The notes under the pieces: generated by a model
Databases searched by the model: none
Told to the model about the DNA's origin: nothing
The model's input: only the letters and a program-made list of their open reading frames with translations
Program-made: the position numbers and the translations under genes
Shown: piece by piece, positions 19,782 to 33,000 of the stretch
Position numbering within the stretch: position 1 is the first letter of the stretch
Layout of the letters: each line of letters opens with the position of its first letter
From: Clusia tigrina
Taxonomy: Eukaryota; Arthropoda; Insecta; Diptera; Clusiidae
DNA length: 64,000 bases
Direction: 5' to 3'
NCBI GenBank assembly: GCA_920105625.2
Contig: OV050031.1
Location: 88,421,995-88,485,994, forward strand

Positions 19782-22700
19782 CTGTCTGCGTCTCTGTAGG
19801 AGTCTCAGTCGTTGCCGCTGTCGATTGGCAGTCTGCTGCCTTCTCCATGCTTATATCTACCTCTATCTGCCTCAGTCGGCTTCTCAGTCGGCGTCTCAGC
19901 CTCTGTCAGTGACTCTGTATGCGTGTCAGTCGCTGTTGCTGTCGATTGGGGGGTCTGCTGCTTTCTCTATGCAAATATCTACCCCTATCTGCCTCAATCG
20001 GCGTCTCAGTCAGCGTCGCAGCTTCTGTCGACGTCTCTGTAGGCGTCTCAGTCGCTGCGCTGTCGATTGGGTGGTCTGCTGCCTTCTCTATGCCTATATC
20101 TACCCCTATCTGCCTCAGTCGGCGTCGCAGCCTCTGTCAGCGTTTCTGTAGGTGTCTCAGTTGCTGCCGCTGTCGATTGGGGGGTCTCCTGCCTCCTCTA
20201 TGCTTATATCTACCCCTATCTGCCGCAGTCTGTGTCTCAGTCGGCGTCGAAGCCTCTTTCAGCGTCTCTGTAGGCGCTTCAGTCACTGCCGCTATCGATT
20301 GGGGGTCTGCTGCCTTCTCTATGCCTATGTCTACCCCTATCTGCCTCAGTCGGCGTCTCAGTCGGCGTCCCAGCCTCTGTCAGCATCTCTGTAGGCGTCT
20401 CAGTCGCTGCCGCGGCCGATTGGGGGGTCTGCTGCCCTCTCTTTGCCTATATCTACTCCTATCTGCCTCAGTGAACTTCTCAGTCGGCGTCGCAGCCTCT
20501 GTCAGCGTTTCTGTAGGCGTCTCAGTAGGTGCCGCTGTCGATTGGGAGGTCTGCTGAAATCTCTATTCCTATATCTACTCCTATCTGCCGCAGTCGGCGT
20601 CGCAGCCTCTGTCAGCGTATCTGTAGGCGTCTCAGTCGCTGTCGCTGTCGATTGGCGCGGTCTGCTGCCTTCTCTATGCCAATATCTAACCCTATCTGCC
20701 TCAGTCGGCGTCTCAGTCGGCGTCGAAGCCTCTTTCAGCGTCTCTGTAGGCGCCTCAGTCGCTGCCGCTTTCGATTGGGGGGTTTGCTGCCTTCTCTATG
20801 CCAATATCTACCCCTATCTGCCTCAGTCGGCGTCGCAGCCACTGTTGGTGTCTCTGTAGGCTTCTCAGTCGCTGCCTCTGTCGATTTGGGGGGTCTGCTG
20901 CCTTCTCTATTCCTATATCTATCCCTATCAGCCTCAGTCGGCGTCTCAGTCGGTGTCGCAGCCTCTGTCTGCGTCTATGTAGGAGTCTCAGTCGTGGCCG
21001 CTGTCGATTGGTGGGGTCTGCTGCCTTCTCTATGCCAATATCTACCCCTATGTGCCTCATTCGGCGTCTCAGTTGGCGTCGCAGCCTCTGTCAGCGTGTC
21101 TGTAGGCATATCAGGCGGTGTTGCTGTCTGTTGGGAGGTCTGCTGCGTTCTCTATGCCATTATCTACCCCTATCAGCCTCAGTCGGCGTCTCAGTCGGCG
21201 TCGCAGCCTCTGTCTGCGTATCTGTAGGAGTCTCAGTCGTTGCCGCTGTCGATTGGGAGTCTGCTGCCTTCTCCATGCTTATATCTACCTATATCTGCAT
21301 CAGTCGGCTTCTCAGTCGGCGTCTCAGTCGCTGTTGCTGTCGATAGTGGGTCTGCTGCCTTCTCTATGCCAATATCTACCCCTATCTGCCTCAATCGGCG
21401 TCTCAGTCAGCGTCGCAGCTTCTTTCAGCGTCTCTGTAGGCGCCTCAGTCGCTGCCGCTATCGATTGGGGGGTCTGCTGCCTCCTATATGCCAATATCCA
21501 CCCCTATCTGCCTCAGTCGGCGTCGCAGCCTCTGTCAGCGTCTCTGTAGGCGTCTCAGTCGCTGCCGCTGTCGATTGGGGTATCTGGTGCCTTCTCTATG
21601 CTAATATCTACCCCTATCTGCCTCAATCGGCGTCTCAGTCAGCGTCGAAGCTTCTGTCAGCGTCTCTGTAGGCATCTCAGTCGCTGCCGCTGTCGATTGG
21701 GTGGTCTGCTGCCTTCTCTATGCCTATATCTACCCCTATCTGCCTCAGTCGGCGTCGCAGCCTCTGCCAGCGTTTCTGTAGGTGTCTCAGTTGCTGCCGC
21801 TGTCGATTGGGGGGTCTGCGGCCTTCTCTATGCTTATATCTACCCCTATCTGCCTCAGTCTGTGTCTCAGTCGGCGTCGCAACCTCTGTCAGCGTCTCTG
21901 TAAGCGTCGCAGTCGCTGCCGCTGTCTTTTGAGGAGGTCTGCTGCCTTCTCTATGCCAATATCTAACCCTATCTGCCTCAGTCGGCGTCTCAGTCGGCGT
22001 CGAAGCCTCTGTCAGCGTCTCTGTATGCGTCTCAGTAGCTGCCGCTGTCGATTGGGGGGTCTGCTGCCTTCTCTACGCCTATATGTACCCCTATATGCCT
22101 CAGTCGGCGTCTCAGTCGGCGTGTCAGCCTCTGTCAGCATCTCTGTAGGCATCTCAGTCGCTGCCGCGGCCGATTGGGGGGTCTGCTGCCTTCTCTATTC
22201 CTATATCTACCTCCATCAGCCTCAGTCGGCGTCTCAGTCGGCGTCGCAGCCTCAGTCTGCGTCTCTGTAGGAGTCTTAGTTTTTGCGCTGTCGATTGGGA
22301 GTCTGCTGCCTTCTCCATGCTTATATCTACCTCTATCTGCCTCAGTCGGCTTCTCAGTCGGCGTCTCAGCCTCTGTCACTGACCATGTAGGCGTGTCAGT
22401 CGCTGTTGCTGTTGATTGGGGGAAGTGCTGCCTTCTCTATGCCAATATCTACCCCTATCTGCCTCAATCGGCGTCTCAGTCAGCGTCGCAGCTTCTGTTA
22501 GCGTCTCTGTAGGCGTCTTAAACGCTGCCGCTGTCGATTGGGTGGTCTGCTGCCTTCTCTATGCCTATATCTACCCCTATCTGCCTCAGTCGGCGTCGCA
22601 GCCTCTGTCAGCGTTTCTGTAGGTGTCTCAGTTGCTGCCGCTTTCGATTGGGGGGTCTGCTGCCTTCTCTATGCTTATATCTACCCCTATCTGCCGCAGT

Positions 22701-22867
22701 CGGTGTCTCAGTCGGCTTCGAAGCCTCTTTCAGCGTCTCTGTAGGCGCCTCAGTCGCTTCCGCTATCGATTGGGGGGTCTGCTTCCTTCTATATGCCAAT
22801 ATCTGCCCCTAACTGCCTCAGTCGGCGTCGCAGCGTCTGTCAGCGTTTCTGTAGGTGTCGCAGTTGC

Positions 22868-23271
22868 TGCCGCTGTCTTTTGGGGAGGTCTGCTTCCTAA
22901 TCTATGCCTAAATCTACCCCTATCTGCCTTAGCCTGCGTCTCAGTAGGCGTCGCAGCCGCTGTCAGCGTCTCTGTATGCGTCTCAGTCGCTGCCGCTGTC
23001 GATTGGGGGGGTCTGCTGCCTTCTCTATCCTTATATCTACCCCTATCTGCCATAGTCTGTGTCTCAGTCGGCGTCGCAGCCTCTGTCAGCGTCTCTGTAG
23101 ACGTCGCAGTCGCTGCCGCTGTCTTTTGGGGAGGTCTGCTTCCTAATCTATGCCTAAATCTACCCCTATCTGCCTTAGCCTGCGTCTCAGTAGGCGTCGC
23201 AGCCGCTGTCAGCGTCTCTGTATGCGTCTCAGTCGCTGCCGCTATCGATTGGGGGGGTCTGCTGCCTTCTA
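22868..23271 (+). repeat. Tandem duplication of a two-monomer unit (246 bp)
   Basis: Positions 22,868-23,025 recur at 23,114-23,271, with the shared rare variants CCTAATCTATGCCTAAATC and CGCAGCCGCTGTCAGCG. The unit is two 123-bp monomers, the simplest higher-order step in the window. Confidence 0.85.
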
Positions 23272-24149
23272 TATGCCTATATCTACCCCTATCTGCCTCA
23301 GTGAACTTCTCAGTCGGCGTCGCAGCCTCTGTCAGCGTTTCTGTAGGCGTCTCAGTCGCTGCCGCTGTCGATTGGGAGGTCTGCTGAAATCTCTATTCCT
23401 ATATCTACCCCTATCTGCCACAGTCGGCGCCGAGCCTCTGTCAGCGTCTCTGTAGGCGTCTCAGTCGCTGCCGCTGTCGATTGGGGGGGACTGCTGCCTG
23501 CTCTATGCCAATATCTACCCCTATCTGCCTCAATCGGCGTCTCAGTTAGCGTCGCAGCTTCTGTCGACGTCTCTGTAGGCGTCTCAGTCGCTGCCGCTGT
23601 CGATTGGGTGGTCTGCTGCCTTCTCTATGCCTATATCTACCCCTATCTGCCTCAGTCGGCGTCGCAGCCTCTGTCAGCGTTTCTGTAGGTGTCTCAGTTG
23701 CTGCCGCTGTCGATTGCGGAGTCTCCTGCCTTCTCTATGCTTATATCTACCCCTATCTGCCGCAGTCTGTGTCTCAGTCGGCGTCGAAGCCTCTTTCAGC
23801 GTCTCTGTAGGCGCCGCAGTCGCTACCGCTATTAATTGGGGGGTCTGCTGCCTTCTATATGCCAATATCTACCCCTATCTGCCTCAGTCGGCGTCGCAGC
23901 CTCTGTCAGCGTCTCTGTAGGCGTCTCAGTCGCTGCGGCTGTCGACTGGGGTATCTGGTGCCTTCTCTATGCCAATATCTACCCCTATCTGCCTCAATTG
24001 GCGTCTCAGTCAGCGTCGCAGCTTCTGTAAGCGTCTCTGTAGGCGTCTCAGTCGCTGCCGCTGTCGATTGGGTGGTCTGCTGCCTTCTCTATGCCTATAT
24101 CTACCCCTATCTGCCTCAGTCGGCGTCGCAGCCTCTGTCAGCGTTTTTG

Positions 24150-25520
24150 TAGGTGTCTCAGTTGCTGCCGCTGTCGATTGGGGGGGGTCTGCTGCCTTCT
24201 CTATGCTTATATCTACCCCTATCTGCCGCAGCCTGTGTCTCAGTCGGCGTCGCAGCCTCTGTCAGTGTCTCTGTAGGCGTCGCAGTCGCTGCCGCTGTCT
24301 TTTGTGGAGGTCTCCTTCCTTTTCTATGCCTGTATCTACGCCTATCTGCCTCAGCCTGCATCTCAGTAGGCGTCGCAGCCTCTGTCAGCGGCTCTGTATG
24401 CGTCTCAGTCGCAGCCGCTGTCGATTGGGGGGTCTGCTGCCTTCTCTATGCCTATGTCTACCCTTATCTTCCTCAGTTGGCGTCTCAGTCTGCGTCCCAG
24501 CCTCTGTCAGCATCTCTGTAGGCGTCTCAGTCGCTGCCGCGGCCGATTGGGGGGTCTGCTGCTTTCTCTATGCCTATATCTACTCCTATCTGCCTCAGTG
24601 AACTTCTCAGTCGGCGTCGCAGCCTCTGTCAGCGTTTCTGTAAGCGTCTCATTAGGTGCCGCTGTCGATTGGGAGGTCTGCTGAAATCTCTTTTCCTATA
24701 TCTACCCCTATCTGCCGCAGTCGGCGTCGCAGCCTCTTTCAGCGTATCTGTAGGCGTCTCAGTCGCTGTCGCTGTCTTTTGGGGAGGTCTGCTGCCTTCT
24801 CTATGCCAATATCTGCCCCTATCTGCCTCAATCGGCGTCTAAGTCAGCGTCGCAGCTTCTGTCAGCATCTCTGTGGGCGTCTCAATCGCTGCCGCTGTCG
24901 ATTGGGTGATCTGCTGCCTTCTCTATGCCTATATCTACCCCTATCTGCCTCAGTCGGCGTCGCAGCCTCTGTCAGCGTCTCTGTAGGCGTCTCAGTCGCT
25001 GCCGCTGTCGATTGGGGTATCTGGTGCCTTCTCTATGTGTATATCTACCCCTATCTGCCGCAGTCTGCGTCTCAGTCGGCGTCGCAGCCTCTGTCAGCGT
25101 CTCTGTAGGCGTCGCAGTCGCTGCCGCTGTCGATTGGGGAGGTCTGCTTCCTTCTCTATGCCTATATCTACCCCTATCTGCCTCAGCCTGCTTCTCAGTC
25201 GGCGTCGAGCCTCTGTCAGCGTCTCTGTAGGCGTCTCAGTCGCTGCCGCTGTCGATTGGGGGGGACTGCTGCCTGCTCTATGCCTATATCTACCCCTATC
25301 TGCCTCAGTCGGCGTCGCAGCCTCTGTCAGCGTTTCTGTAGGTGTCTCAGTTGCTGTCGCTGTCGATTGGGGAGTCTCCTGCCTTCTCTATGCTTATATC
25401 TACACCTATCTGCCGCAGTCTGTGTCTCAGTCGGCATCGAAGCCTCTTTCAGCGTCTCTGTAGGCGCCTCAGTCGCTGCCGCTATTGATTGGGGGGTCTG
25501 CTGCCTTCTATGTGCCAATA
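24150..25520 (+). repeat. 1.37-kb block, copy 1 (offset 8,822)
   Basis: Matches 32,971-34,342 almost base for base. Shared rare variants include CTTTTGTGGAGGTCTCC, CTATGCCTGTATCTACGCC, TTATCTTCCTCAGTTGGCG and CGGCGTC(G/A)AGCCTCTG. One G-run differs in length. Confidence 0.88.
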
Positions 25521-25574
25521 TCTACCCCTATCTGCCTCAGTCAGCGTCCCAGCCTCTGTCACCGTCTCTGTAGG

Positions 25575-26925
25575 CGTCTCAGTCGCTGCCGCTGTCGATT
25601 GGGGAGATCTGCTTCCTTCTCTATGCCTATATCTACCCCTATCTGCCTCAGCCTGCTTCTCAGTCGGCGTCGAGCCTCTGTCAGCGTATCTGTAGGCGTC
25701 TCAGTCGCTGCCACTGTCGATTGGGGGGGGTCTCCTGCCTTCTCTATGCTTATATCTACCCCTATCTGCCGCAGTCTGTGTCTCAGTCGGCGTCGAAGCC
25801 TCTTTCAGCGACTCTGTAGGCGCCTCAGTCGCTGCCGCTATCGATTGGGGAGTCTGCTGCCTTCTATATGCCAATATCTACACCTATCTGCCTCAGTCGG
25901 CGTCGCAGCCTCTGTCAGCGTTTCTGTAGGTGTCTCAGTTGCTGCGGCTGTCGATTGGGGGGTCTCCTGCCTTCTCTATGCTTATATCTACCCCTATCTG
26001 CGGCAGGCGGTGTCTCAGTCGGCGTTGCAGCCTCTGTCAGCATCTCGGTAGGCGTCTCAGGCGGTGTTGCTGTCTATTGGGGGGTATGCTGCCTGCTCTA
26101 TGCCAATATTTAGCCCTATCTGCCTCAGTCGGCGTTTCAGTCGGCGTCGCAGCCTCTGTCAGCGTCTCTGTAGGCGTCTCAGTCGTTGCCGCTGTCGATT
26201 GGTGGGGTCTGCTGCCTTCTCTATGCCAATATCTACCCCTATCTGCCTCAGTCGGCGTCTCAGTTGGCGTCGCAGCCTCTGTCAGCGTCTCTGTAGGCAT
26301 CTCAGGCGGTGTTGCTGTCTGTTGGGAGGTCTGCTGCCTTCTTTATGCTAATATCTAGCCCTATCTGCCTCAGTCGGCGTCTCAGTCGGTGTCGCAGCCT
26401 CTGTCAGCGTCTCTGTAGGTGTCTCAGTCGCTGCCGCTGTCGATTGGCGGGGTCTGCTGCCTTCTCTATGCCAATATCTACCCCTATCTGCGGCAGGCGG
26501 CGTCTCAGTCGGCGTCGCAGCCTCTGTCAGCGTCTCGATAGGCGTCTCAGGCGGTGTTGCTGTCTATTGGGGTGTCTGCTGCCTTCTTTATGCTAATATC
26601 TAGCTCTATCTGCCTCAGTCGGCGTCTCAGTCGGCGTCGCAGCCTCTGTCAGCGGCTCTGTAAGTGTTTTAGTCGCTGCCGTTTTCGATTGGGCGGTCTG
26701 CTGTCTTCTCTATGCCTATATCTACCCCTATCTGCCTCAGTCGGCGTCGCAGCCTCTGTCGGCGTTTCTGTAGGTGTCTCAGTTGCTGCCACTGTCGATT
26801 GGGGAGTCTCCTGCCTTCTCTATGCTTATATCTACCTCTATCTGCCTCAGTCGGCTTCTCAGTCGGCGACTCAGCCACTGTCAGTGACTCTGTAGGCGTC
26901 TCAGTCGCTGCCGCTGTCGATTGGG
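25575..26925 (+). repeat. 1.35-kb block, copy 1 of 3
   Basis: Recurs at 27,728-29,078 (offset 2,153) and, from its second monomer on, at 34,203-35,370. Markers are TGCGGCAGGCGG, AATATTTAGCCC, GTCTCGATAGGCG and GTAAGTGTTTTAGTCGCTGCC. Confidence 0.88.
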
Positions 26926-27720
26926 GTATCTGGTGCCTTCTCTATGCCAATATCTACCCCTATCTGCCTCAATCGGCGTCTCAGTCAGCGTCGCAGCTTC
27001 TGTAAGCGTCTCTGTAGGCGTCTCAGTCGCTTCCGCTGTCGATTGGGTGGTCTGCTGCCTTCTCTATGCCTATATCTACCCCTATCTGCCTCAGTCGGCG
27101 GCGCAGCCTCTGTCAGAGTTTTTGTAGGTGTCTCAGTTGCTGCCGCTGTCGATTGGGGGGTCTGCTGCCTTCTCTATGCTTATATCTACTCCTATCTGCG
27201 GCAGCCTGTGTCTCAGTCGGCGCCGCAGCCTCTGTCAGTGTCTCTGTAGGCGTCGCAGTCGCTGCCGCTGTCTTTTAGGGAGGTCTGCTTCCTTTTCTAT
27301 GCCTATATCTACGCCTATCTGCCTTAGCCTGCGTCTCAGTAGGCGTCGCAGCCTCTGTCAGCGTCTCTGTATGCGTCTCAGTCGCTGCCGCTGTCGATTG
27401 GGGGGTCTACTGCTTTCTCTATGCCTATGTCTACCCTTTTCTGCCTCAGTCGGCGTCTCAGTCGGCGTCCCAGCCTCTGCCAGCATCTCTGTAGGCGTCT
27501 CAGTCGCTGCCGCGGCCGATTGGGGGGTCTGCTGCCTTCTCTATGCCTATATCTACTCCTATCTGCCTCAATGAACTTCTCAGTCGGCGAAGCAGCCTCT
27601 GTCAGCGTTTCTGTAGGCGTCTCAGTAGGTGCCGCTGTCGATTGGGAGGTCTGCTGAAATCTCTATTCCTATATCTTCCCCTATCTGCCGCAGTCGGCGT
27701 CGCAGCTTCTGTAAGCGTCT
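26921..27720 (+). repeat. 0.8-kb block, copy 1 of 3
   Basis: Contains the GTCAGAGTTTTTGTAGG, CTTTTAGGGAGGTCTGC, CTACCCTTTTCTGCC and CAATGAACTTCTCAGTCGGCG variants. Parts recur at 29,050-29,745 (offset 2,031) and 29,905-30,730 (offset 2,984, then 3,007 after a 24-bp insertion). Confidence 0.83.
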
Positions 27721-27727
27721 CTGTAGG

Positions 27728-29078
27728 TGTCTCAGTCGCTGCCGCTGTCGATTGGGGAGGTCTGCTTCCTTCTCTATGCCTATATCTGCCCCTATCTGCC
27801 TCAGCCTGCTTCTCAGTCGGCGTCGAGCCTCTGTCAGCGTATCTGTAGGCGTCTCAGTCGCTGCCGCTGTCGATTGGGGGGGGTCTCCTGCCTTCTCTAT
27901 GCTTATATCTACCCCTATCTGCCGCAGTCTGTGTCTCAGTCGGCGTCGAAGCCTCTTTCAGCGACTCTGTAGGCGCCTCAGTCGCTGCCGCTATCGATTG
28001 GGGGGTCTGCTGCCTTCTATATGCCAATATCTACACCTATCTGCCTCAGTCGGCGTCGCAGCCTCTGTCAGCGTTTCTGTAGGTGTCTCAGTTGCTGCCG
28101 CTGTCGATTGGGGGGTCTCCTGCCTTCTCTATGCTTATATCTACCCCTATCTGCGGCAGGCGGCGTCTCAGTCGGCGTCGCAGCCTCTGTCAGCATCTCG
28201 GTAGGCGTCTCAGGCGGTGTTGCTGTCTATTTGGGGGTATGCTGCCTGCTCTATGCCAATATTTAGCCCTATCTGCCTCAGTCGGCGTTTCAGTCGGCGT
28301 CGCAGCCTCTGTCAGCGTCTCTGTAGGCGTCTCAGTCGTTGCCGCTGTCGATTGGTGGGGTCTGCTGCCTTCTCTATGCCAATATCTACCCCTATCTGCC
28401 TCAGTCGGCGTCTCAGTTGGCGTCGCAGCCTCTGTCAGCGTCTCTGTAGGCATCTCAGGCGGTGTGGCTGTCTGTTGGGAGGTCTGCTGCCTTCTTTATG
28501 CTAATATCTAGCCCTATCTGCCTCAGTCGGCGTCTCAGTCGGTGTCGCAGCCTCTGTCAGCGTCTCTGTAGGTGTCTCAGTCGCTGCCGCTGTCGATTGG
28601 CGGGGTCTGCTGCCTTCTCTATGCCAATATCTACCCCTATCTGCGGCAGGCGGCGTCTCAGTCGGCGTCGCAGCCTCTGTCAGCGTCTCGATAGGCGTCT
28701 CAGGCGGTGTTGCTGTCTATTGGGGGGTCTGCTGCCTTCTTTATGCTAATATCTAGCTCTATCTGCCTCAGTCGGCGTCTCAGTCGGCGTCGCAGCCTCT
28801 GTCAGCGGCTCTGTAAGTGTTTTAGTCGCTGCCGTTTTCGATTGGGCGGTCTGCTGTCTTCTCTATGCCTATATCTACCCCTATCTGCCTCAGTCGGCGT
28901 CGCAGCCTCTGTCGGCGTTTCTGTAGGTGTCTCAGTTGCTGCCACTGTCGATTGGGGAGTCTCCTGCCTTCTCTATGCTTATATCTACCTCTATCTGCCT
29001 CAGTCGGCTTCTCAGTCGGCGTCTCAGCCTCTGTCAGTGACTCTGTATGCGTCTCAGTCGCTGCCGCTGTCGATTGGG
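27728..29078 (+). repeat. 1.35-kb block, copy 2 of 3
   Basis: Second copy of 25,575-26,925. Small differences (for example GTGTGGCTGTCTG against GTGTTGCTGTCTG near 28,465) separate it from the others. Confidence 0.88.
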
Positions 29079-29745
29079 TGGTCTGCTGCCTTCTCTATGC
29101 CTATATCTACCCCTATCTGCCTCAGTCGGCGTCGCAGCCTCTGTCAGAGTTTTTGTAGGTGTCTCAGTTGCTGCCGCTGTCGATTGGGGGGTCTGCTGCC
29201 TTCTCTATGCTTATATCTACCCCTATCTGCGGCAGCCTGTGTCTCAGTCGGCGCCGCAGCCTCTGTCAGTGTCTCTGTATTCGTCGCAGTCGCTGCCGCT
29301 GTCTTTTAGGGAGGTCTGCTTCCTTTTCTATGCCTATATCTACGCCTATCTGCCTTAGCCTGCGTCTCAGTAGGCGTCGCAGCCTCTGTCAGCGTCTCTG
29401 TATGCGTCTCAGTCGCTGCCGCTGTCGATTGGGGGGTCTACTGCCTTCTCTATGCCTATGTCTACCCTTTTCTGCCTCAGTCGGCGTCTCAGTCGGCGTC
29501 CCAGCCTCTGCCAGCATCTCTGTAGGCGTCTCAGTCGCTGCCGCGGCCGATTGGGGGGTCTGCTGCTTTCTCTATGCCTATATCTACTCCTATCTGCCTC
29601 AATGAACTTCTCAGTCGGCGAAGCAGCCTCTGTCTGCGTTTCTGTAGGCGTCTCAGTAGGTGCCGCTGTCGATTGGGAGGTCTGCTGAAATCTCTATTCC
29701 TATATCTTCCCCTATCTGCCGCAGTCGGCGTCGCAGCTTCTGTAA
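29050..29745 (+). repeat. 0.7-kb block, copy 2 of 3
   Basis: Second copy of the block at 26,921-27,720, lacking its first monomer. Confidence 0.82.
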
Positions 29746-29904
29746 GCGTCTCTGTAGGCGTCTCAGTCGCTGCCGCTGTCGATTGGGTGGTCTGCTGTCT
29801 TCTCTATGCCTATATCTACCTCTATCTGCCTCAGTCGGCTTCTCAGTCGGCGTCTCAGCCTCTGTCAGTGACTCTGTATGCGTCTCAGTCGCTGCCGCTG
29901 TCGA

Positions 29905-30730
29905 TTGGGGTATCTGGTGCCTTCTCTATGCCAATATCTACCCCTATCTGCCTCAATCGGCGTCTCAGTCAGCGTCGCAGCTTCTGTAAGCGTCTCTGTA
30001 GGCGTCTCAGTCGCTTCCGCTGTCGATTGGGTGGTCTGCTGCCTTCTCTATGCCTATATCTACCCCTATCTGCCTCAGTCGGCGTCGCAGCTTCTGTCAG
30101 AGTTTTCGTAGGTGTCTCAGTTGCTGCCGCTGTCGATTGGGGGGTCTGCTGCCTTCTCTATGCTTATATCTACCCCTATCTGCGGCAGCCTGTGTCTCAG
30201 TCGGCGCCGCAGCCTGTGTCTCAGTCGGCGCCGCAGCCTCTGTCAGTGTCTCTGTAGGCGTCGCAGTCGCTGCCGCTGTCTTTTAGGGAGGTCTGCTTCC
30301 TTTCTATGCCTATATCTACGCCTATCTGCCTTAGCCTGCGTCTCAGTAGGCTTCGCAGCCTCTGTCAGCGTCTCTGTATGCGTCTCAGTCGCTGCCGCTG
30401 TCGATTGGGGGGTCTACTGCTTTCTCTATGCCTATGTCTACCCTTTTCTGCCTCAGTCGGCGTCTCAGTCGGCGTCCCAGCCTCTGCCAGCATCTCTGTA
30501 GGCGTCTCAGTCGCTGCCGCGGCCGATTGGGGGGTCTGCTGCCTTCTCTATGCCTATATCTACTCCTATCTGCCTCAATGAACTTCTCAGTCGGCGAAGC
30601 AGCTTCTGTCAGCGTTTCTGTAGGCGTCTCAGTAGGTGCCGCTGTCGATTGGGAGGTCTGCTGAAATCTCTATTCCTATATCTTCCCCTATCTGCCGCAG
30701 TCGGCGTCGCAGCTTCTGTAAGCGTCTCTG
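29905..30730 (+). repeat. 0.8-kb block, copy 3 of 3
   Basis: Third copy of the block at 26,921-27,720, with a 24-bp internal duplication at 30,186-30,233. The stretch 29,640-30,200 also recurs at 35,354-35,914 (offset 5,714). Confidence 0.82.
30186..30233 (+). repeat. 24-bp direct duplication in one monomer
   Basis: Two perfect 24-bp copies (30,186-30,209 and 30,210-30,233), each starting CAGCCTGTGTCTCAGTCGGC. Sister copies of the block at 27.2 and 29.2 kb have one. The unit equals two 12-mers. Confidence 0.93.
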
Positions 30731-31539
30731 TAGGCGTCTCAGTCGCTGCCGCTGTCGATTGAGTGGTCTGCTGCCTTCTCTATGCCTATATCTACCCCTA
30801 TCTGCCTCAGTCGGCGTCGCAGCCTCTGTCAGAGTTTTGGTAGGTGTCTGAGTTGCTGCCGCTGTCGATTGGGGGGTCTGCTGCCTTCTCTATGCTTATA
30901 TCTACCTCTATCTGCGGCAGCCTGTGTCTAGTCGGCGTCGCAGCCTCTGTCAGTGTCTCTGTAGCCATCGCAGTCGCTGCCGCTGTCTTTTGGGGAGGTC
31001 TGCTTCCTTTTCTATGCCTATATCACGCCTATCTGCCTCAGCCTGCGTCTCAGTAGACGTCGCAGCCTCTGTCAGCGTCTCTGTATGCGTCTCAGTCGCT
31101 GCCGCTGCCGATTGGGGGGTCTGCTGCCTTCTCTATGCCTATGTCTACCCTTATCTGCCTCAGTCGGCGTCTCAGTCGGCGTCCCAGCCTCTGCCAGCAT
31201 CTCTGTAGGCGTCTCAGTCGCTGCCGCGGCCGATTGGGGGCTGCTGCCTTCTCTATGCTTATATCTACTCCTATCTGCCTCAGAGAACTTCTCAGTCGGC
31301 GTCGCAGCCTCTGTCAGCGTTTCTGTAGGCATCTCAGTAGGTGCCGCTGTCGTTTGGGAGGTCTGCTGAAAACTCTATTCCTATATCTACCCCTATCTGC
31401 CGCAGTCGGCGTCGCAGCTTCTGTAAGCGTCTCTGTAGGCGTCTCAGTCGCTGCCGCTGTCGATTGGGTGGTCTGCTGCCTTCTCTATGACTATATCTAC
31501 TTCTACCTGCCTCAGTGAACTTCTCAGTTGGCGTCGCAG

Positions 31540-33000
31540 CCTCTGTCAGCGTCTCTGTATGCGTCTCAGTCGCTGCCGCTGCCGATTGGGGGGACTGCTG
31601 CCTTCTCTATGCCTATGTCTACCCTTATCTGCCTCAGTCGGCGTCTCAGTCGGCGTCCCAGCCTCTGCCAGCATCTCTGTAGGCGTTTCGGTCGCTTCCG
31701 CGGCCGATTGGGGGGTCTGCTGCCTTCTCTATGCCTATATCTACTCCTATCTGCCTCAGTGAACTTCTCAGTCGGCGTCGCAGCCTCTATCTGCGTCTCT
31801 GTAGGAATCTCAGTCGTTGCCGCTGTCGATTGGGGGGTCTGCTGCCTTCTCTATGCCTATGTCTACCCTTTTCTGCCTCAGTCGGCGTCTCAGTCGGCGT
31901 CCCAGCCTCTGCCAGCATCTCTGTAGGCGTCTCAGTCGCTGCCGCGGCCGATTGGGGGCTGCTGCCTTCTCTATGCTTATATCTACTCCTATCTGCCTCA
32001 GAGAACTTCTCAGTCGGCGTCGCAGCCTCTGTCAGCGTTTCTGTAGGCATCTCAGTAGGTGCCGCTGTCGTTTGGGAGGTCTGCTGAAAACTCTATTCCT
32101 ATATCTACCCCTATCTGCCGCAGTCGGCGTCGCAGCTTCTGTAAGCGTCTCTGTAGGCGTCTCAGTCGCTGCCGCTGTCGATTGGGTGGTCTGCTGCCTT
32201 CTCTATGCCTATATCTACCCCTATCTGCCTCAGTCGGCGTCGCTGCCTCTGTCAGAGTTTTTGTAGGTGTCTCAGTTGCTGCCGCTGTCGATTGGGGGGT
32301 CTGCTGCCTTCTCTATGCTTATATCTACCCCTATCTGCGGCAGCCTGTGTCTCAGTCCGCGTCGCAGCCTCTGTCAGTGTCTCTGTAGACGTCGCAGTCG
32401 CTGCCGCTGTCTTTTGGGGAGGTCTGCTTCCTTGTCTATGCCTATATCTACCCCTATCTGCGTCAGCCTGCGTCTCAGTAGGCGTCGCAGCCTCTTTCAG
32501 CGTCTCTGTATGCGTCTCAGTCGCTGCCTCTGTCGATTGGGGGGTCTGCTGCCTTCTCTATGCCTATGTCTACCCTTATCTGCCTCAGTCGGCGTCTCAG
32601 TCGGCGTCCCAGCCTCTGCCAGCATCTCTGTAGGCGTCTCAGTCGCTGCCGCGGCCGATTGGGGGGTCTGCTGCCTTCTCTATGCCTATATCTACTCCTA
32701 TCTGCCTCAGTGAACTTCTCAGTCGGCGTCGCAGCCTCTATCTGCGTCTCTGTAGGAGTCTCAGTCGTTGCCGCTGTCGATTGGGAGGTCTGCTGAAAAC
32801 TCTATTCCTATATCTACCCCTATCTGCCGCAGTCGGCGTCGCAGCTTCTGTAAGCGTCTCTGTAGGCGTCTCAGTCGCTGCCGCTGTCGATTGGGTGGTC
32901 TGCTGCCTTCTCTATGCCTATATCTATCCCTATCTGCCTCAGTCGGCGTCGCAGCCTCTGTCAAAGTTTTTGTAGGTGTCTCAGTTGCTGCCGCTGTCGA
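31540..33000 (+). repeat. 1.46-kb block, copy 1 (offset 4,632)
   Basis: Matches 36,172-37,632, with the shared rare variants GTTTCGGTCGCT, CTCTATCTGCGTCTCTGTAG, CGTTTGGGAGGTCTGCTG and CTGAAAACTCTATTCC. Confidence 0.87.
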
